DNA from: Leclercia sp. S52 | GTDB lineage: Bacteria > Pseudomonadota > Gammaproteobacteria > Enterobacterales > Enterobacteriaceae | Direction of reading: 5' to 3' | Assembly: GCF_039727615.1 (NCBI RefSeq) | Contig: NZ_CP152474.1 | Coordinates: 4,402,001-4,466,000, forward strand | Length of the DNA: 64,000 bases | Shown here: piece after piece, positions 51,226 through 61,874 of the stretch | Layout of the letters: each line of letters opens with the position of its first letter | Numbering within the stretch: position 1 is the stretch's first letter | Translations under genes and position numbers: made by a program | Notes under the pieces: generated by a model | Database searches by the model: none | What the model was told of the DNA's origin: nothing | Seen by the model: only the letters and a program-made list of their open reading frames with translations

Positions 51226-51253
51226 ATATTACGCTTTCCTCTTTCAGAGTCAA
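51226..51253 (-). promoter_or_regulatory. rRNA operon promoter P2
   Basis: -35 TTGACT, 16-bp spacer, -10 TAATAT, then GC-rich ACGCCACC, on the minus strand. It is about 110 bp downstream of P1, the usual tandem layout. Confidence 0.87.
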
Positions 51254-51334
51254 GCGATTATTTCACGCTTTTCTCTTCAACCGGCCCGGCTGTTTGTGTG
51301 AAGTGATTCACATCTGCCGTGTCGATGGAGGCGC

Positions 51335-51362
51335 ATTATAGGGATCCCAGTTTTTAGCACAA
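51335..51362 (-). promoter_or_regulatory. rRNA operon promoter P1
   Basis: -35 TTGTGC, 16-bp spacer, perfect -10 TATAAT, and GC-rich discriminator GCGCCTCC on the minus strand. Just upstream (51363-51430) is an A-rich UP-element-like tract; Fis sites are expected beyond it, reaching towards yrdA. Stringent and growth-rate control is inferred from the family. Confidence 0.88.
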
Positions 51363-51515
51363 GCATTTTTTCGATCTTTTCTGCTGACTGTTCTTTTTTC
51401 GTTCTTTTCGCCGAAATCCCACCCAATCTGCTTAAATAATGACGAAATTCCCCCTTGATCAAGCTGAACAATAGGATCAAAGTCTTCTGTAAAAAGCACA
51501 TCAGTCGAGGTTGAT

Positions 51516-52072
51516 ATGTCTGCAGTACTCCGTCCCTATAAAGATCTTTCCCCCCAAACAAGGCGATCGCGTCATGATCGACAGCAGTAGCGTGGTCATT
51601 GGCGATGTCCGAATGGGTGATGACGTCAGTATCTGGCCCCTGGTCGCCATTCGCGGGGATGTTAACTATGTCTCCATCGGCGCACGCACCAATATTCAGG
51701 ATGGCAGCGTGCTGCATGTCACCCATAAATCCTCTTATAACCCCGAAGGCAATCCACTGATCGTTGGCGAAGAAGTCACTGTCGGCCACAAAGTCATGTT
51801 GCACGGCTGCACGATCGGCAATCGCGTTCTGGTGGGTATGGGATCGATTTTGTTGGATGGTGCAGTAATAGAAGATGAGGTGATGATTGGTGCCGGGAGT
51901 CTGGTTCCGCAAAACAAGCGGCTGGAAAGTGGCTTTCTCTATTTAGGAAGTCCGGTCAAACAGATCCGCCCCCCTGACGGAAGCGGAAAAGGAAGGTCTG
52001 AAGTATTCAGCCAATAACTACGTTAAATGGAAGAATGATTATCTGGATCAGGAGAGCCAGAACCACCCCTGA
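51516..52072 (+). pseudogene. yrdA: Gamma-carbonic-anhydrase-like protein YrdA, two apparent frameshifts
   Basis: Start ATG at 51516 (MSAVLRPYKDLSP). The frame breaks at the C run 51550-51555; removing one base gives LSPKQGDRVMIDSSSVVIGDV. A second extra base in 51969-51974 changes the end after KQIRP; correction gives RPLTEAEKEGLKYSANNYV and a stop at 52072. Corrected length 184, as in E. coli. Left-handed beta-helix hexapeptide repeats (ARTNIQDGSVLHVTH, GHKVMLHGCTIG) carry the zinc histidines of gamma carbonic anhydrases; activity in YrdA is not shown. Without correction a shorter frame opens from 51511. It is divergent from the rRNA operon, and its 3' end overlaps the convergent yrdB by 25 bp. 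Confidence 0.9.
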
Positions 52073-52296
52073 TCGTCCTCGTCACCATCGCGGATCGCAT
52101 CGCTGGCTTCTTCTTCAAGATCCCAGCGATGTTCACGAAAGATATTGAGCGGCAGGCCCTCGCCAAAACGCCGCACCAGCGTTGCCCCTTTAATCGCACA
52201 CATCATTTGCATGCCATTCACCAGAGCGGGAAAACAGACGGCCAGCTTTTCGTCGTCCCACGTTTCCCGATCCGGGAACTGGATTGCCTGATTCAT
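52048..52296 (-). CDS. yrdB: Uncharacterised protein YrdB (DUF1488)
   Basis: 82 residues, [33 protein letters not shown]..., acidic C-terminus [10 protein letters not shown], as in E. coli YrdB (85). DUF1488, function unknown. It overlaps the aroE stop by 4 bp, so it is translationally coupled, and is the last gene of the smg-to-yrdB group. Its 3' end overlaps yrdA on the other strand. Confidence 0.93.
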   Translation of the reverse strand: MNQAIQFPDRETWDDEKLAVCFPALVNGMQMMCAIKGATLVRRFGEGLPLNIFREHRWDLEEEASDAIRDGDEDDQGWFWLS

Positions 52297-53111
52297 GCAG
52301 ACAATTCCAGTTTTAGCTTTTCAATAACCGGTTCAACTGCCGGCAATACACCGTGCCATAGCATTACGGCGTGTGCGGCCTGCCCCACCAGCATTCCCAA
52401 CCCATCAGCAAGATATTTTGCGCCTTGCTGTTCACACCAGTTCAGAAAAGGCGTTTTGCCTTTCTGGTAAAACATGTCATAGCAGTGAACCTGCGCATTA
52501 ATTAATGAAGAGGGAATAGCGGGAACGTCGCCGGCTATACCGCTTGAGGTCGCATTAATGATCAGGTCAAACTCATGTCCGCTCAGGTCGTCCATAGCAG
52601 CCGCATGAATGCTCCCGGTATGGGCAAAAAGGGTGGCCAGTTCTACCGCGCGGGAATAAGTACGATTCGTTATGGTCACTGCGCAATCCAGAGAGAGCAG
52701 CGGCAGAATCACCCCACGCGACGCACCACCCGCACCGATCAGCAGGATACGCGCACCAGGTTTGATAAATGACAGCCGTTCCAGATCGCTCAGTAAGCCG
52801 ATACCGTCCGTGTTGTCTCCCAGAATCCGGCCATCTTCAAGCCGTTTAAGGGTGTTCACCGCTCCCGCGAGGGACGCACGCTCCGTTAACTCATCGGCGC
52901 GCTCGAATGCCTCTTCTTTAAAAGGCACTGTGACGTTCGCCCCTTTACCGCCACCAGCAAAAAAGCTGTCCAGCGTCGTCACAAAGGCATCGACAGGCGC
53001 AAGCACGCGTCCATAAGGGTGCTCGATGTTCAGCTGCTGCGCAAACTGCTGATGAATAAACGGCGACTTGCTGTGGGCGATTGGATTACCAAAAACGGCG
53101 TACGCTTCCAT
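52293..53111 (-). CDS. aroE: Shikimate dehydrogenase
   Basis: 272 residues. NADP-binding loop GAGGASRGV (about 127-135), catalytic Lys in [11 protein letters not shown] (about 65) and Asp in [11 protein letters not shown] (about 102). It reduces 3-dehydroshikimate to shikimate with NADPH, the step after AroQ, whose gene is also in this window. It begins 4 bp after tsaC. Confidence 0.97.
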   Translation of the reverse strand: MEAYAVFGNPIAHSKSPFIHQQFAQQLNIEHPYGRVLAPVDAFVTTLDSFFAGGGKGANVTVPFKEEAFERADELTERASLAGAVNTLKRLEDGRILGDNTDGIGLLSDLERLSFIKPGARILLIGAGGASRGVILPLLSLDCAVTITNRTYSRAVELATLFAHTGSIHAAAMDDLSGHEFDLIINATSSGIAGDVPAIPSSLINAQVHCYDMFYQKGKTPFLNWCEQQGAKYLADGLGMLVGQAAHAVMLWHGVLPAVEPVIEKLKLELSA

Positions 53112-53115
53112 CTGA

Positions 53116-53688
53116 TTACCCCTGGCGAAAACGTTCGCCGGTCAAAGCATCACGAATTTCTGACGGATTCAGGCGGCCACCGGTCTCACCGATAACCACC
53201 GGGAAATCGTCACCGAACTGCGTTAATACCTCTTCTGAGGTGCGGCAAGGAGGCAAACCCGTGAGATTGGCACTGGTAGAGACCAGCGGTTTGCCAAAAC
53301 GATTACAGAGTTCGATGACCAATGGATGGTCTGTCACACGAACGGCGAGTGAATCAAATCGTCCCGTCAGCCACCGCGGTGTTGTCGGCAGCGCCGGGAA
53401 CACAAAGGTCACAGGACCCGGCCAGGCCGCAAAAATGGTTTCACGTTGCGCTGACGTCAACATGGAATCATCAATATAAGGTTTAAGCTGTTCGAAACTG
53501 GCAGCGATGAGAATCAGCCCTTTTTCAACCGGTCTCTGCTTGAGTGTTAACAGGCGCGTTACGGCGACCTCGCTGTCGGGATCGCATCCCACCCCAAAAA
53601 CAGCTTCTGTTGGATAAGCGATGACGTCTTCTTTATTCAGTACGTCCACCGCATGCGCGATGGAGCCTGATTGCAGGTTATTATTCAC
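53116..53688 (-). CDS. tsaC: Threonylcarbamoyl-AMP synthase TsaC
   Basis: 190 residues from a GTG at 53688 ([16 protein letters not shown]), the E. coli length; its GTGA overlaps the yrdD stop. YrdC fold with [32 protein letters not shown] and [13 protein letters not shown]. It makes threonylcarbamoyl-AMP from Thr, bicarbonate and ATP for the t6A37 modification of ANN-decoding tRNAs. Essential in E. coli. Confidence 0.96.
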   Translation of the reverse strand: MNNNLQSGSIAHAVDVLNKEDVIAYPTEAVFGVGCDPDSEVAVTRLLTLKQRPVEKGLILIAASFEQLKPYIDDSMLTSAQRETIFAAWPGPVTFVFPALPTTPRWLTGRFDSLAVRVTDHPLVIELCNRFGKPLVSTSANLTGLPPCRTSEEVLTQFGDDFPVVIGETGGRLNPSEIRDALTGERFRQG

Positions 53689-54236
53689 TTTTTTTGATCC
53701 GCCGAGATCGGCTTTCCACATTGTTTACTGGCGCAAAAACGCTTCATGCCTTGCGCCGTTTTCTTCTCGATAAGTAGCGGGTAGTGGCACTCAGGACAGC
53801 TCCCCGCCACCGGTTTGAAATTGGTAACGAACTGACATTCAGGATAACGATCGCAGGAGTGGAATGTCTTACCATAACGTGAACGCCGTTGAACAAGATG
53901 GCCGCTGTCGCACTGCGGACAGGCCAGGGCTGTTTCATCGGGTTTATCAATCTGTTCGGTGTGATCACATTCAGGATAGCGGCTGCAGCCGATAAACATG
54001 CCAAAACGGCCCTGACGCAGCGCCAGATCGCCGCCACATTGCGGGCATGCCTGTCCCTCCAGAACTTTAACAATATGGCCGTCCGCCTGGCTTTTCAGGG
54101 GACGGACATAATCACAGTCTGGATAGTGTGAACAACCGAGAAACGGCCCGTGTTTACCGGACCGGATAACAAGCTCTGCCCCGCACTGCGGGCAGGGATC
54201 ATTTTTATGCACCGTAAATAGTGCTGATTTGGCCAT
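53685..54236 (-). CDS. yrdD: Topoisomerase-type zinc-finger protein YrdD
   Basis: 183 residues with repeated four-cysteine zinc ribbons like the TopA C-terminus: CPQCG...CSHYPDC, CPQCG...CSRYPEC, CPQCD...CDRYPEC and CPEC...CASKQC. It is probably a DNA-binding protein of the topoisomerase I C-terminal family without the catalytic part. It overlaps tsaC by 4 bp. Confidence 0.94.
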   Translation of the reverse strand: MAKSALFTVHKNDPCPQCGAELVIRSGKHGPFLGCSHYPDCDYVRPLKSQADGHIVKVLEGQACPQCGGDLALRQGRFGMFIGCSRYPECDHTEQIDKPDETALACPQCDSGHLVQRRSRYGKTFHSCDRYPECQFVTNFKPVAGSCPECHYPLLIEKKTAQGMKRFCASKQCGKPISADQKK

Positions 54237-54262
54237 AACAACTCTTGGTGCTGCATCATGAA

Positions 54263-54736
54263 TTAATGCAGCATACCTTCATTCACTTCAAAGAGTAATT
54301 CTTCCATTTGCTGATAGGCATTTTCACAGCCTGGAATGTTAAACAGAACCATCAGGATGACCCACTTCAGATCTTCCAGCTCAAATTCTGCCGTATCCAG
54401 CGCCATAACGCGCTCTATCACCATTTCTCTCGTTTCGAGGTTCAGCACCTGAATCTGCTCCAGGAATAAAACAAATCCCCGGCAACTGGCATCCAGCCTT
54501 TCACACTCTTCAGCCGTATAGATGCGTACAGACAGCGGATCGGAAGCTAACTGCATCGGTTCGGCGAGGCCTTCCTGATAATCAGCCAGTTTTTCGAGCC
54601 ATATTAACGCGTTGTAAATATCTTCCCGTTCGAAACCTGCATCGGTGAGATCGCGTGTAAGTTTGTCCTGATCCACGCGTGCTTCAGCTTCGTTATGGAT
54701 GTAAGTCTCAAACAAATACATGAGTACGTCGAACAT
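54263..54736 (-). CDS. smg: Smg family protein (DUF494)
   Basis: 157 residues ([23 protein letters not shown]), acidic, DUF494. Role not established. It overlaps the end of dprA by 29 bp, the conserved dprA-smg-yrdD order. Confidence 0.95.
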   Translation of the reverse strand: MFDVLMYLFETYIHNEAEARVDQDKLTRDLTDAGFEREDIYNALIWLEKLADYQEGLAEPMQLASDPLSVRIYTAEECERLDASCRGFVLFLEQIQVLNLETREMVIERVMALDTAEFELEDLKWVILMVLFNIPGCENAYQQMEELLFEVNEGMLH

Positions 54737-55832
54737 GGCTTGCCCTCCTTAATCGGACATAGCCGCCGGGTACAGCTGCGATCCATCCTGCTAACTCCAG
54801 TTCGAGTAGCTGTGCTACCGTTACTGGCACAGGTTGGCCGGCACGTTCAGCGACAACGTCAACAGGTGTTACCTCATCTCCTACGTTAGCCAGGAGCTCA
54901 GGAAATGGCAATGCTACCTGCTCCTGATCTGATGAATAAACCCAATTTTCGGGGTCCGCAGGCAGCCAGTTAAGGCCATATCGTAAACTTTCCAGAATAT
55001 CTTCTGCCGCGGTCACTGGCGTGGCGCCTTGCTTAATTAACCAGTGCGGCCCCTCACATCCAGGGTTTCCTATCGCGCCTGGCAGCGCAAAGACTTCGCG
55101 TCCCTGTTCAAGTGCGCATTTCGCGGTAACGAGTGAACCGCTTCTTATCAGGGCCTCTATAACGAACACTCCCTGACTGAGGCCGCTAATGATGCGATTG
55201 CGCCGGGGGAAATTACCGGGCCAGGGAGGCGTAGCGAGAGGAAACTCCGAAACGACGGCGCCGCCGCTCTCAACAAGACGCGTGGCCAGCGAGGTATGAC
55301 GGCGGGGATAGATCTCGGATAAGCCATTTCCCAAAACCGCTACGCTTTTTCCCTTAACGGCGAGCGCGGCGCGATGCGCAATCCCATCAATCCCACACGC
55401 CAGGCCGCTGGTAATCGTCAGGCCCGCCTGGGCTAACTGCTCGCAAAGGAGCGTTCCCCACCGCTCCCCGTACCAGGAGTGGGAACGGCTGCCAACGACG
55501 GCCAACTGTAGACTCGACAGCATCTGCACATCCCCTCTGACAAACAAAGCGCCCGGGTAATCCGCAATGGCGCGTAGCTGAGCTGGGTACAGGGCACTGT
55601 CTGCACTTATCAAGTGATGACCCGGCTCAGCCAGCCACGCCATGCTGCGCTCAATTTCACGCGGCGAAAATGAAAAGAACCGCGCCTTTTGCTTTTGGGT
55701 CAGCCCCATTCCTGCCAGCACAGCGGCATCAATCTGGGGTTCGCGCTGCAAGTGCTGCGCTATTGCCACCATCTTGTCGCCGTACAATTCTCCAATGCTT
55801 ATCAGGCGTAACCATATCTCTGTGGATGTCAT
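54708..55832 (-). CDS. dprA: DNA-processing protein DprA (Smf)
   Basis: 374 residues from ATG at 55832 ([18 protein letters not shown]), equal to E. coli Smf; a GTG five codons upstream is also in frame. A SAM-like N-terminal domain is followed by the Rossmann DprA core ([59 protein letters not shown]) and a C-terminal winged-helix (about 300-374). DprA loads RecA on incoming single-stranded DNA in naturally competent bacteria; in enterics its use is unclear. It is divergent from def. Confidence 0.95.
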   Translation of the reverse strand: MTSTEIWLRLISIGELYGDKMVAIAQHLQREPQIDAAVLAGMGLTQKQKARFFSFSPREIERSMAWLAEPGHHLISADSALYPAQLRAIADYPGALFVRGDVQMLSSLQLAVVGSRSHSWYGERWGTLLCEQLAQAGLTITSGLACGIDGIAHRAALAVKGKSVAVLGNGLSEIYPRRHTSLATRLVESGGAVVSEFPLATPPWPGNFPRRNRIISGLSQGVFVIEALIRSGSLVTAKCALEQGREVFALPGAIGNPGCEGPHWLIKQGATPVTAAEDILESLRYGLNWLPADPENWVYSSDQEQVALPFPELLANVGDEVTPVDVVAERAGQPVPVTVAQLLELELAGWIAAVPGGYVRLRRASHVRRTHVFV

Positions 55833-55959
55833 CCTTTCCCCTGCCACAAGCCGCTATAGCAATCTTTGCGATTGGTCACTGATGCTGTCAATCAGAGGGG
55901 GTTTTGTCTAGAATAGAGGGTATATTCTTATCAACTCCTGAACACGACTCTGGAAAAAT

Positions 55960-56469
55960 ATGGCAGTTTTGCAAGTGTTACATATCCCGGACGAGCGCCT
56001 TCGCAAAGTCGCCGAGCCGGTTAAAGAAGTGAATGCAGAAATTCAACGTATCGTTGATGATATGTTCGATACGATGTACGCCGAAGAAGGCATCGGTCTT
56101 GCGGCGACGCAGGTTGATATTCATCAGCGCATTATCGTAATCGACGTTTCCGAAAACCGTGAAGGACGCCTGGTATTAATTAACCCGGAGTTACTGGAAA
56201 AAAGCGGCGAAACCGGAATCGAAGAAGGCTGTCTCTCTATTCCTGAGCAGCGTGCACTGGTTCCTCGTGCAGAGAAAGTGAAAATCCGCGCGCTCGATCG
56301 CGACGGTAAGCCGTTCGAACTGGAAGCAGACGACCTGCTGGCAATCTGTATTCAGCACGAGATGGATCATCTGGTCGGTAAACTGTTTATCGATTACCTC
56401 TCACCACTGAAACAGCAGCGTATTCGTCAGAAAGTAGAGAAACTGGATCGCATGCGCGCTCGCGCATAA
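55960..56469 (+). CDS. def: Peptide deformylase
   Basis: 169 residues. Three metal-site motifs: [10 protein letters not shown] (about 44-53), EEGCLSIP (Cys about 91) and QHEMDHL (His133, Glu134, His137). It removes the formyl group from new proteins with Fe2+. First gene of def-fmt-rsmB-trkA; fmt begins 25 bp later. Confidence 0.98.
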   Translation: MAVLQVLHIPDERLRKVAEPVKEVNAEIQRIVDDMFDTMYAEEGIGLAATQVDIHQRIIVIDVSENREGRLVLINPELLEKSGETGIEEGCLSIPEQRALVPRAEKVKIRALDRDGKPFELEADDLLAICIQHEMDHLVGKLFIDYLSPLKQQRIRQKVEKLDRMRARA

Positions 56470-56494
56470 CGTGACCCCGGATACAAGGAATAAC

Positions 56495-57442
56495 GTGTCT
56501 ACATCACTACGTATCATCTTCGCAGGAACACCTGACTTCGCAGCGCGTCATCTGGACGCGCTGTTGTCGTCTGGCCATCAGGTTGTTGGCGTTTTTACCC
56601 AGCCCGATCGTCCGGCAGGCCGTGGTAAAAAATTGATGCCGAGCCCGGTTAAAGTGCTGGCAGAAGAGCACGGCTTACCGGTGTTTCAGCCTGCTTCGTT
56701 ACGGCCGCAGGAAAACCAGCAGCTGGTCGCTGATTTAAATGCGGATGTCATGGTGGTTGTGGCATATGGCCTCATCCTGCCTAAAGCGGTGCTTGATATG
56801 CCACGCCTGGGTTGCATTAATGTCCACGGTTCACTGCTTCCGCGCTGGCGCGGGGCGGCGCCAATACAACGTTCATTGTGGGCCGGAGATACCGACACTG
56901 GCGTGACGATCATGCAGATGGACGTGGGTCTGGATACCGGCGACATGCTTTATAAGCTCGCTTGCCCCATTACTGCCGAAGACACCAGCGCCACGCTGTA
57001 TGACAAACTGGCGGAGCTTGGGCCTAAAGGTCTTATCGATACGCTGCAACAGCTGGCAGATAATCGTGCTCAGCCTGAAGTTCAGGATGAAGCTCTGGTG
57101 ACCTATGCCGAAAAGCTCAGCAAAGAAGAGGCCCGCCTCGACTGGTCACTTCCCGCAGTCCAGCTTGAACGTTGCATCCGGGCATTTAATCCCTGGCCAA
57201 TGAGTTGGCTGGAGATAGACGGGCAGCCGGTGAAAGTCTGGCAGGCCTCGGTTATTGTCGGACAGGCAAACGCCGCGCCCGGAACAATTATCGAAGCCAG
57301 TAAGCAGGGTATTCAGGTCGCCACTGTTGAAGGGATCCTCAATCTGGAATCCTTACAACCTGCAGGTAAAAAAGCCATGAGCGCGCAGGACCTTCTGAAC
57401 TCACGCCGTGAATGGTTTACGCCTGGCAATAGTCTCGCCTGA
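56495..57442 (+). CDS. fmt: Methionyl-tRNA formyltransferase
   Basis: 315 residues from a GTG at 56495 ([20 protein letters not shown]) with AAGGA upstream; this gives the E. coli length, while an ATG at 56471 adds eight unconserved residues. N10-formyl-THF site with [16 protein letters not shown] (Asn, His) and DVGLDTGDM (Asp), plus a C-terminal tRNA-binding domain. It formylates initiator Met-tRNA. Confidence 0.97.
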   Translation: MSTSLRIIFAGTPDFAARHLDALLSSGHQVVGVFTQPDRPAGRGKKLMPSPVKVLAEEHGLPVFQPASLRPQENQQLVADLNADVMVVVAYGLILPKAVLDMPRLGCINVHGSLLPRWRGAAPIQRSLWAGDTDTGVTIMQMDVGLDTGDMLYKLACPITAEDTSATLYDKLAELGPKGLIDTLQQLADNRAQPEVQDEALVTYAEKLSKEEARLDWSLPAVQLERCIRAFNPWPMSWLEIDGQPVKVWQASVIVGQANAAPGTIIEASKQGIQVATVEGILNLESLQPAGKKAMSAQDLLNSRREWFTPGNSLA

Positions 57443-57459
57443 GATCATCTCCATTTAAG

Positions 57460-57488
57460 GCCCGGTGTTTCCGGGCATTTTTATTTTT
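57460..57488 (+). terminator. Terminator-like hairpin between fmt and rsmB
   Basis: GCCCGG / CCGGGC with loop TGTTT, followed by ATTTTTATTTTT, has the form of an intrinsic terminator. It lies between fmt and rsmB and ends just 6 bp before the rsmB start, so it may attenuate rsmB-trkA transcription or mask the weak rsmB ribosome-binding site. Confidence 0.65.
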
Positions 57489-57494
57489 GCGGTT

Positions 57495-58781
57495 ATGAAA
57501 AAACAAAATTTACGCAGCCTGGCAGCACAGGCGATTGAGCAAGTGGTCGAACAGGGCCAATCACTGAGCAATGTCCTGCCACCGTTACAGCTGAAAGTTT
57601 CCGATAAAGACAAGGCACTGCTTCAGGAGCTGTGCTTTGGCGTCCTGCGCACGCTCCCCCAGCTGGAGTGGCTGATCGGCAAACTGATGGCGCGCCCGAT
57701 GGCGGGCAAACAGCGTGTGCTTCACTATCTGATCATGGTCGGCTTCTATCAGTTACTGCATACCCGTATTCCGCCTCATGCCGCACTGGCTGAGACCGTG
57801 GAAGGCGCGGTTGCGGTAAAGCGTCCGCAGCTTAAGGGGCTGATTAACGGCGTATTACGCCAGTTTCAGCGCCAACAGGAAGAGTTACTTGCCGAATTTG
57901 CGCGCACAGAAAAACGTTTCCTGCATCCTGACTGGTTATTAAAACGACTTCAAAAGGCCTACCCTCAGCAGTGGGAAGCGCTGGTTGAAGCCAATAACCA
58001 GCGGCCGCCAATGTGGTTACGCGTCAACCGCAACCACCACTCCCGCGACGCCTGGCTGGCGCTGCTGGAAGAAGCCGGGATGAGCGGATTCCCGCATCCG
58101 GATTATAGCGATGCGGTGCGTCTGGCCGCACCGGCCCCGGTACATGCTCTTCCTGGATTTGAACAAGGCTGGGTTACCGTTCAGGATGCCTCTGCCCAGG
58201 GTTGCATGACCTGGCTTGAACCGCAAAATGGCGAGCGTATTCTCGATCTGTGCGCCGCGCCTGGCGGTAAGACCACGCATATTCTGGAAGTCGCGCCGCA
58301 GGCAAGCGTGATGGCCGTCGACGTTGACGAGCAGCGTCTTTCTCGTGTCTACGATAACCTTAAACGTCTGGGCATGAAGGCCGAGGTTAAGCAGGGCGAC
58401 GGGCGCACACCTGCTAAGTGGTGTGGAGATGAACGGTTCGATCGTATTTTACTGGACGCCCCATGCTCTGCTACCGGCGTGATCCGCCGTCATCCGGATA
58501 TTAAATGGCTACGCCGCGACCGGGATATTAATGAGCTGGCGCAGCTGCAGTCAGAGATCCTTGATGCCATCTGGCCACATCTGAAAACAGGCGGCACGCT
58601 GGTTTATGCAACCTGTTCCGTACTGCCAGAAGAGAACAGTCAGCAGATCGCGGCGTTCCTGAAGCGTACGCCTGATGCCCGTCTGCATCTGACCGGTACA
58701 CCAGAGCAGCCCGGCAAACAAAACCTGCCTGGGGCAGAAGAAGGCGACGGCTTCTTTTACGCTAAGCTAATCAAAGAGTGA
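57495..58781 (+). CDS. rsmB: 16S rRNA m5C967 methyltransferase RsmB
   Basis: 428 residues from [16 protein letters not shown] at 57495; the start has only a weak Shine-Dalgarno sequence. N-terminal NusB-like RNA-binding domain (about 1-150), then the SAM methyltransferase domain with [29 protein letters not shown] and the catalytic Cys in [11 protein letters not shown]. It makes m5C967 in 16S rRNA. Confidence 0.97.
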   Translation: MKKQNLRSLAAQAIEQVVEQGQSLSNVLPPLQLKVSDKDKALLQELCFGVLRTLPQLEWLIGKLMARPMAGKQRVLHYLIMVGFYQLLHTRIPPHAALAETVEGAVAVKRPQLKGLINGVLRQFQRQQEELLAEFARTEKRFLHPDWLLKRLQKAYPQQWEALVEANNQRPPMWLRVNRNHHSRDAWLALLEEAGMSGFPHPDYSDAVRLAAPAPVHALPGFEQGWVTVQDASAQGCMTWLEPQNGERILDLCAAPGGKTTHILEVAPQASVMAVDVDEQRLSRVYDNLKRLGMKAEVKQGDGRTPAKWCGDERFDRILLDAPCSATGVIRRHPDIKWLRRDRDINELAQLQSEILDAIWPHLKTGGTLVYATCSVLPEENSQQIAAFLKRTPDARLHLTGTPEQPGKQNLPGAEEGDGFFYAKLIKE

Positions 58782-58803
58782 TGTTGATAACGGGTCACAA
58801 GAT

Positions 58804-60180
58804 ATGAAGATTATCATTCTGGGCGCGGGACAGGTAGGCGGTACGCTGGCAGAAAACCTGGTCGGTGAGAATAACGACATCACTATCGTTGATACCAATG
58901 GCGATCGTCTGCGTGGTCTGCAGGATAAATTCGATCTGCGCGTGGTTCAGGGGCATGGCTCTCATCCGCGGGTGTTGCGTGAAGCCGGTGCTGATGATGC
59001 CGATATGCTGGTTGCTGTCACCAGTTCAGATGAAACCAATATGGTTGCCTGTCAGGTCGCCTATTCATTATTCAACACCCCGAATCGCATCGCGCGTATC
59101 CGTTCCCCCGATTATGTGCGCGATGCCGATAAGTTGTTTAATTCCGATGCGGTGCCTATCGACCATTTAATCGCACCAGAACAGCTGGTTATCGACAGCA
59201 TCTACCGGCTGATCGAATACCCGGGTGCGCTGCAGGTGGTGAATTTCGCGGAAGGCAAAGTCAGCCTTGCGGTGGTAAAAGCCTATTATGGTGGTCCGCT
59301 AATTGGTAATGCGCTCTCCACCATGCGTGAACATATGCCGCATATCGATACCCGCGTCGCCGCGATTTTCCGTCATGATCGCCCTATCCGGCCGCAAGGC
59401 TCCACCATTGTCGAAGCCGGGGATGAAGTCTTCTTTATCGCCGCATCGCAGCATATTCGTGCGGTAATGAGTGAACTTCAGCGACTGGAGAAACCCTATA
59501 AACGTATCATGCTGGTCGGGGGCGGTAATATCGGTGCCGGTCTGGCTCGCCAGCTGGAAAAAGATTACAGCGTTAAATTGATCGAACGGGATCAACAGCG
59601 TGCTTCTGAGCTGGCAGAAAAACTGCAGAATACGATCGTTTTCTATGGCGATGCATCGGATCAGGAGCTGCTTGCCGAAGAGCATATCGATCAAGTCGAT
59701 CTTTTCATTGCGGTGACCAACGACGACGAAGCCAACATCATGTCAGCGATGCTGGCTAAACGGATGGGTGCGAAGAAGGTGATGGTGCTTATCCAGCGCA
59801 AAGCCTATGTCGATCTGGTGCAGGGAAGCGTTATCGATATTGCGATTTCCCCGCAACAGGCCACTATTTCTGCGCTGCTAAGCCATGTGCGTAAAGCGGA
59901 TATCGTGGGGGTGTCTTCCCTGCGTCGTGGAGTTGCAGAGGCTATCGAAGCCGTGGCTCATGGTGATGAGAGCACGTCTCGCGTAGTGGGACGAACCATT
60001 GACGAGATTAAGCTCCCGCCGGGAACCATCATTGGCGCGGTAGTAAGGGGTAATGATGTGATGATTGCCAACGATAATCTGCGCATCGAGCAGGGCGATC
60101 ACGTCATCATGTTCCTGACAGATAAAAAGTTTATTACTGACGTCGAACGCCTGTTCCAGCCAAGTCCTTTCTTCCTGTAA
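58804..60180 (+). CDS. trkA: Trk potassium transport NAD-binding protein TrkA
   Basis: 458 residues with two RCK repeats, each a Rossmann NAD(H) site ([16 protein letters not shown] at 3-18 and [17 protein letters not shown] near 238) and a TrkA_C part. It is the cytoplasmic gating subunit of TrkG/TrkH K+ uptake. Last gene of the def operon, with a terminator downstream. Confidence 0.98.
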   Translation: MKIIILGAGQVGGTLAENLVGENNDITIVDTNGDRLRGLQDKFDLRVVQGHGSHPRVLREAGADDADMLVAVTSSDETNMVACQVAYSLFNTPNRIARIRSPDYVRDADKLFNSDAVPIDHLIAPEQLVIDSIYRLIEYPGALQVVNFAEGKVSLAVVKAYYGGPLIGNALSTMREHMPHIDTRVAAIFRHDRPIRPQGSTIVEAGDEVFFIAASQHIRAVMSELQRLEKPYKRIMLVGGGNIGAGLARQLEKDYSVKLIERDQQRASELAEKLQNTIVFYGDASDQELLAEEHIDQVDLFIAVTNDDEANIMSAMLAKRMGAKKVMVLIQRKAYVDLVQGSVIDIAISPQQATISALLSHVRKADIVGVSSLRRGVAEAIEAVAHGDESTSRVVGRTIDEIKLPPGTIIGAVVRGNDVMIANDNLRIEQGDHVIMFLTDKKFITDVERLFQPSPFFL

Positions 60181-60185
60181 TACCT

Positions 60186-60216
60186 GAAAGGTGCTGCTAT
60201 CAGCACCTTTCCTTTT
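60186..60216 (+). terminator. Terminator after trkA
   Basis: Stem GAAAGGTGCTG / CAGCACCTTTC with loop CTAT, followed by CTTTTT, 6 bp after the trkA stop. Confidence 0.9.
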
Positions 60217-60327
60217 TAACCCAATAATATGTAAGGGTTATATTTCTGTGACGCATGTCTCTCTTCAATGGCAATCGGCTAATGATTTGTTAAACTTGTA
60301 TCTGTCAGCTGGCACAAGGAGAACAAA

Positions 60328-60744
60328 ATGAGTTTTATTAAAGAGTTTCGCGAATTTGCGATGCGCGGAAATGTAGTGGATTTAGCTGTGGGTGTAATTA
60401 TTGGTGCAGCGTTTGGTAAGATCGTTTCATCACTGGTTGCCGATATCATCATGCCCCCGCTCGGATTGTTAATTGGCGGGATTGATTTCAAACAGTTCGC
60501 TATAACCCTGCGGGAAGCACAAGGTGATGTTCCTGCGGTAGTCATGCACTATGGCGTGTTTATTCAGAACGTATTTGATTTTGTGATTGTTGCTTTCGCC
60601 ATCTTCATGGCTATTAAGCTCATCAACAGATTGAACCGTAAGAAAAAAGAAGAACCGGCTGCGCCGGCAGCCCCATCGAAAGAAGAAGTGTTGCTGACAG
60701 AAATTCGTGACTTACTGAAAGCGCAGAACAGCCGCACTTTGTAA
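60328..60744 (+). CDS. mscL: Large-conductance mechanosensitive channel MscL
   Basis: 138 residues. N-terminal amphipathic helix ([14 protein letters not shown]), TM1 (about 15-45, [18 protein letters not shown]), a periplasmic loop, TM2 (about 76-100) and a C-terminal charged helical bundle. It opens on membrane tension in osmotic down-shock. The 147-bp gap after trkA holds its promoter. Its 3' end overlaps the convergent arfA by 33 bp. Confidence 0.97.
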   Translation: MSFIKEFREFAMRGNVVDLAVGVIIGAAFGKIVSSLVADIIMPPLGLLIGGIDFKQFAITLREAQGDVPAVVMHYGVFIQNVFDFVIVAFAIFMAIKLINRLNRKKKEEPAAPAAPSKEEVLLTEIRDLLKAQNSRTL

Positions 60745-60957
60745 GGCTCTGAAAGCAAGAAGGCCAGTGGTAAGAAAGCGATTTGCTTGCTTGCCACTGG
60801 CCTCCCAGTTACCCCGCTTTGCATGTTTAGTTTTACGCAGATAACTTCCTTTCCCTTTCTTATTCTTCTCAATCCGCTGCCTGAATAAAGGATCATGTAA
60901 TAATGCTTCGATAGCGTTATCGTTGATTTGACCTTTCTTGTGCTGATAATGACTCAT
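60712..60957 (-). CDS. arfA: Alternative ribosome-rescue factor ArfA
   Basis: 81 codons from ATG at 60957 ([25 protein letters not shown]). The basic central part [27 protein letters not shown] enters the empty mRNA channel in E. coli ArfA and recruits RF2. In E. coli the full-length protein is unstable, and the active form comes from mRNA cut or ended at a hairpin within the gene, so ArfA appears when tmRNA fails. The same hairpin is present here (60761-60803), and the codons beyond it encode the hydrophobic tail. Longer in-frame upstream extension lies in zntR and is not real. Confidence 0.93.
   Translation of the reverse strand: MSHYQHKKGQINDNAIEALLHDPLFRQRIEKNKKGKGSYLRKTKHAKRGNWEASGKQANRFLTTGLLAFRALQSAAVLRFQ
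60761..60803 (-). promoter_or_regulatory. Hairpin inside arfA (RNase III / termination control)
   Basis: Ten-bp arms AGGCCAGTGG / CCACTGGCCT, extended inward by mostly paired AAG-AAGC / GCTT-CTT, inside the arfA coding region after the GNWEASGK codons. It matches the regulatory hairpin known in E. coli arfA and may also terminate convergent mscL transcription. Confidence 0.8.
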
Positions 60958-61012
60958 AATTTCTCCGGTATATAATAAATCGACGCAAGTGCAGAAGCCG
61001 TTGGCAATAAAA

Positions 61013-61438
61013 TCAACAGCCGCGCGATCCTCCATTTGCCCCTTGTTCGAGGGTTTCAAGAATGGAGCAGTAAACGCTGCTGTGCGCAGTGCCACAGCAG
61101 GCATCGTTCAGCCGCTGCAGAGACAGACGCATCGTTTGTAACTCTTCAATACGCGCTTCGACTTCACTCAGCCTCGCCTGCACAATGCTTTTTGATTCCT
61201 GGCAGGTATGGTGCTCAGGATCGATGCGGATCGACAGCAGTTCGCGGATCGATTCAAGTGTAAACCCCAGCTGTCGGGCATGGCGAATAAATTTCAGACG
61301 CTGAAGATCTTTATCGGTATACAGCCGAAAGCCACCTTCAGTGCGAACCTCATGCTCCATCATCTGCTGCTTTTCGTAATAACGAATGGTATCAGGCGTA
61401 ACATCAGCCAACTTGGCAAGCTCACCAATACGATACAT
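61013..61438 (-). CDS. zntR: Zinc-responsive regulator ZntR (MerR family)
   Basis: 141 residues. MerR helix-turn-helix at the N-terminus ([26 protein letters not shown]), a dimerisation helix, and metal-site cysteines ([23 protein letters not shown]). It activates the zinc exporter gene zntA (not in this window) when Zn is high. It lies 1 bp after yhdN and upstream of arfA. Confidence 0.96.
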   Translation of the reverse strand: MYRIGELAKLADVTPDTIRYYEKQQMMEHEVRTEGGFRLYTDKDLQRLKFIRHARQLGFTLESIRELLSIRIDPEHHTCQESKSIVQARLSEVEARIEELQTMRLSLQRLNDACCGTAHSSVYCSILETLEQGANGGSRGC

Positions 61439-61440
61439 TG

Positions 61441-61809
61441 CTAGTCCTCATTTATTTTTTGCGCCAGTCGGTCAACGTAGTCTCCATGCAGGAATTCTGT
61501 GCTTACGCCCGCCTGTCGAAGCTTAAGCTCAAGAAGTGCAAGACGACGGTTGTAATCCGTGTGCTCGGCAGAACCTTGCCTGACCGTAGAGAGTAAATGG
61601 GCAAGCTCAACTGCCTCTTTACGCTGCTCAAGTTCTGGCGGCAGGCAACCTGCATTTTTCAACATCCGATAGCCTGCTCGCAGCTCAGCAGGAACATGTG
61701 AATCATCGTCCAGTATCAGCGGGCGGCCACTTCCGGGCAGATCATCAAACTCACCCTGGCGTTGGGCATCAAGAATGTGTCGTTCTGCCCACTGGTCAAG
61801 TAACCACAT
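61441..61809 (-). CDS. yhdN: DUF1992 (DnaJ-related) protein YhdN
   Basis: 122 residues, DUF1992, MWLLDQWAERHILDAQRQGEFDDLPGSGRP..., as E. coli YhdN. The family is described as DnaJ-related, but the HPD motif of J-proteins is not visible here. Function unknown. It is followed by zntR after 2 bp. Confidence 0.93.
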   Translation of the reverse strand: MWLLDQWAERHILDAQRQGEFDDLPGSGRPLILDDDSHVPAELRAGYRMLKNAGCLPPELEQRKEAVELAHLLSTVRQGSAEHTDYNRRLALLELKLRQAGVSTEFLHGDYVDRLAQKINED

Positions 61810-61874
61810 AGCAAAACTCCGCAGGAAATGAAAAGAATATGACTATTGTAGGAAAGTGGGGATTCTGCAGATAT

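Noticed and set aside
51511..52017. Alternative YrdA beginning MICLQYSVPIK at 51511.
   Set aside because: The N-terminus is read out of frame before the first homopolymer error; the frame from 51516 gives the conserved LRPYKDL start.
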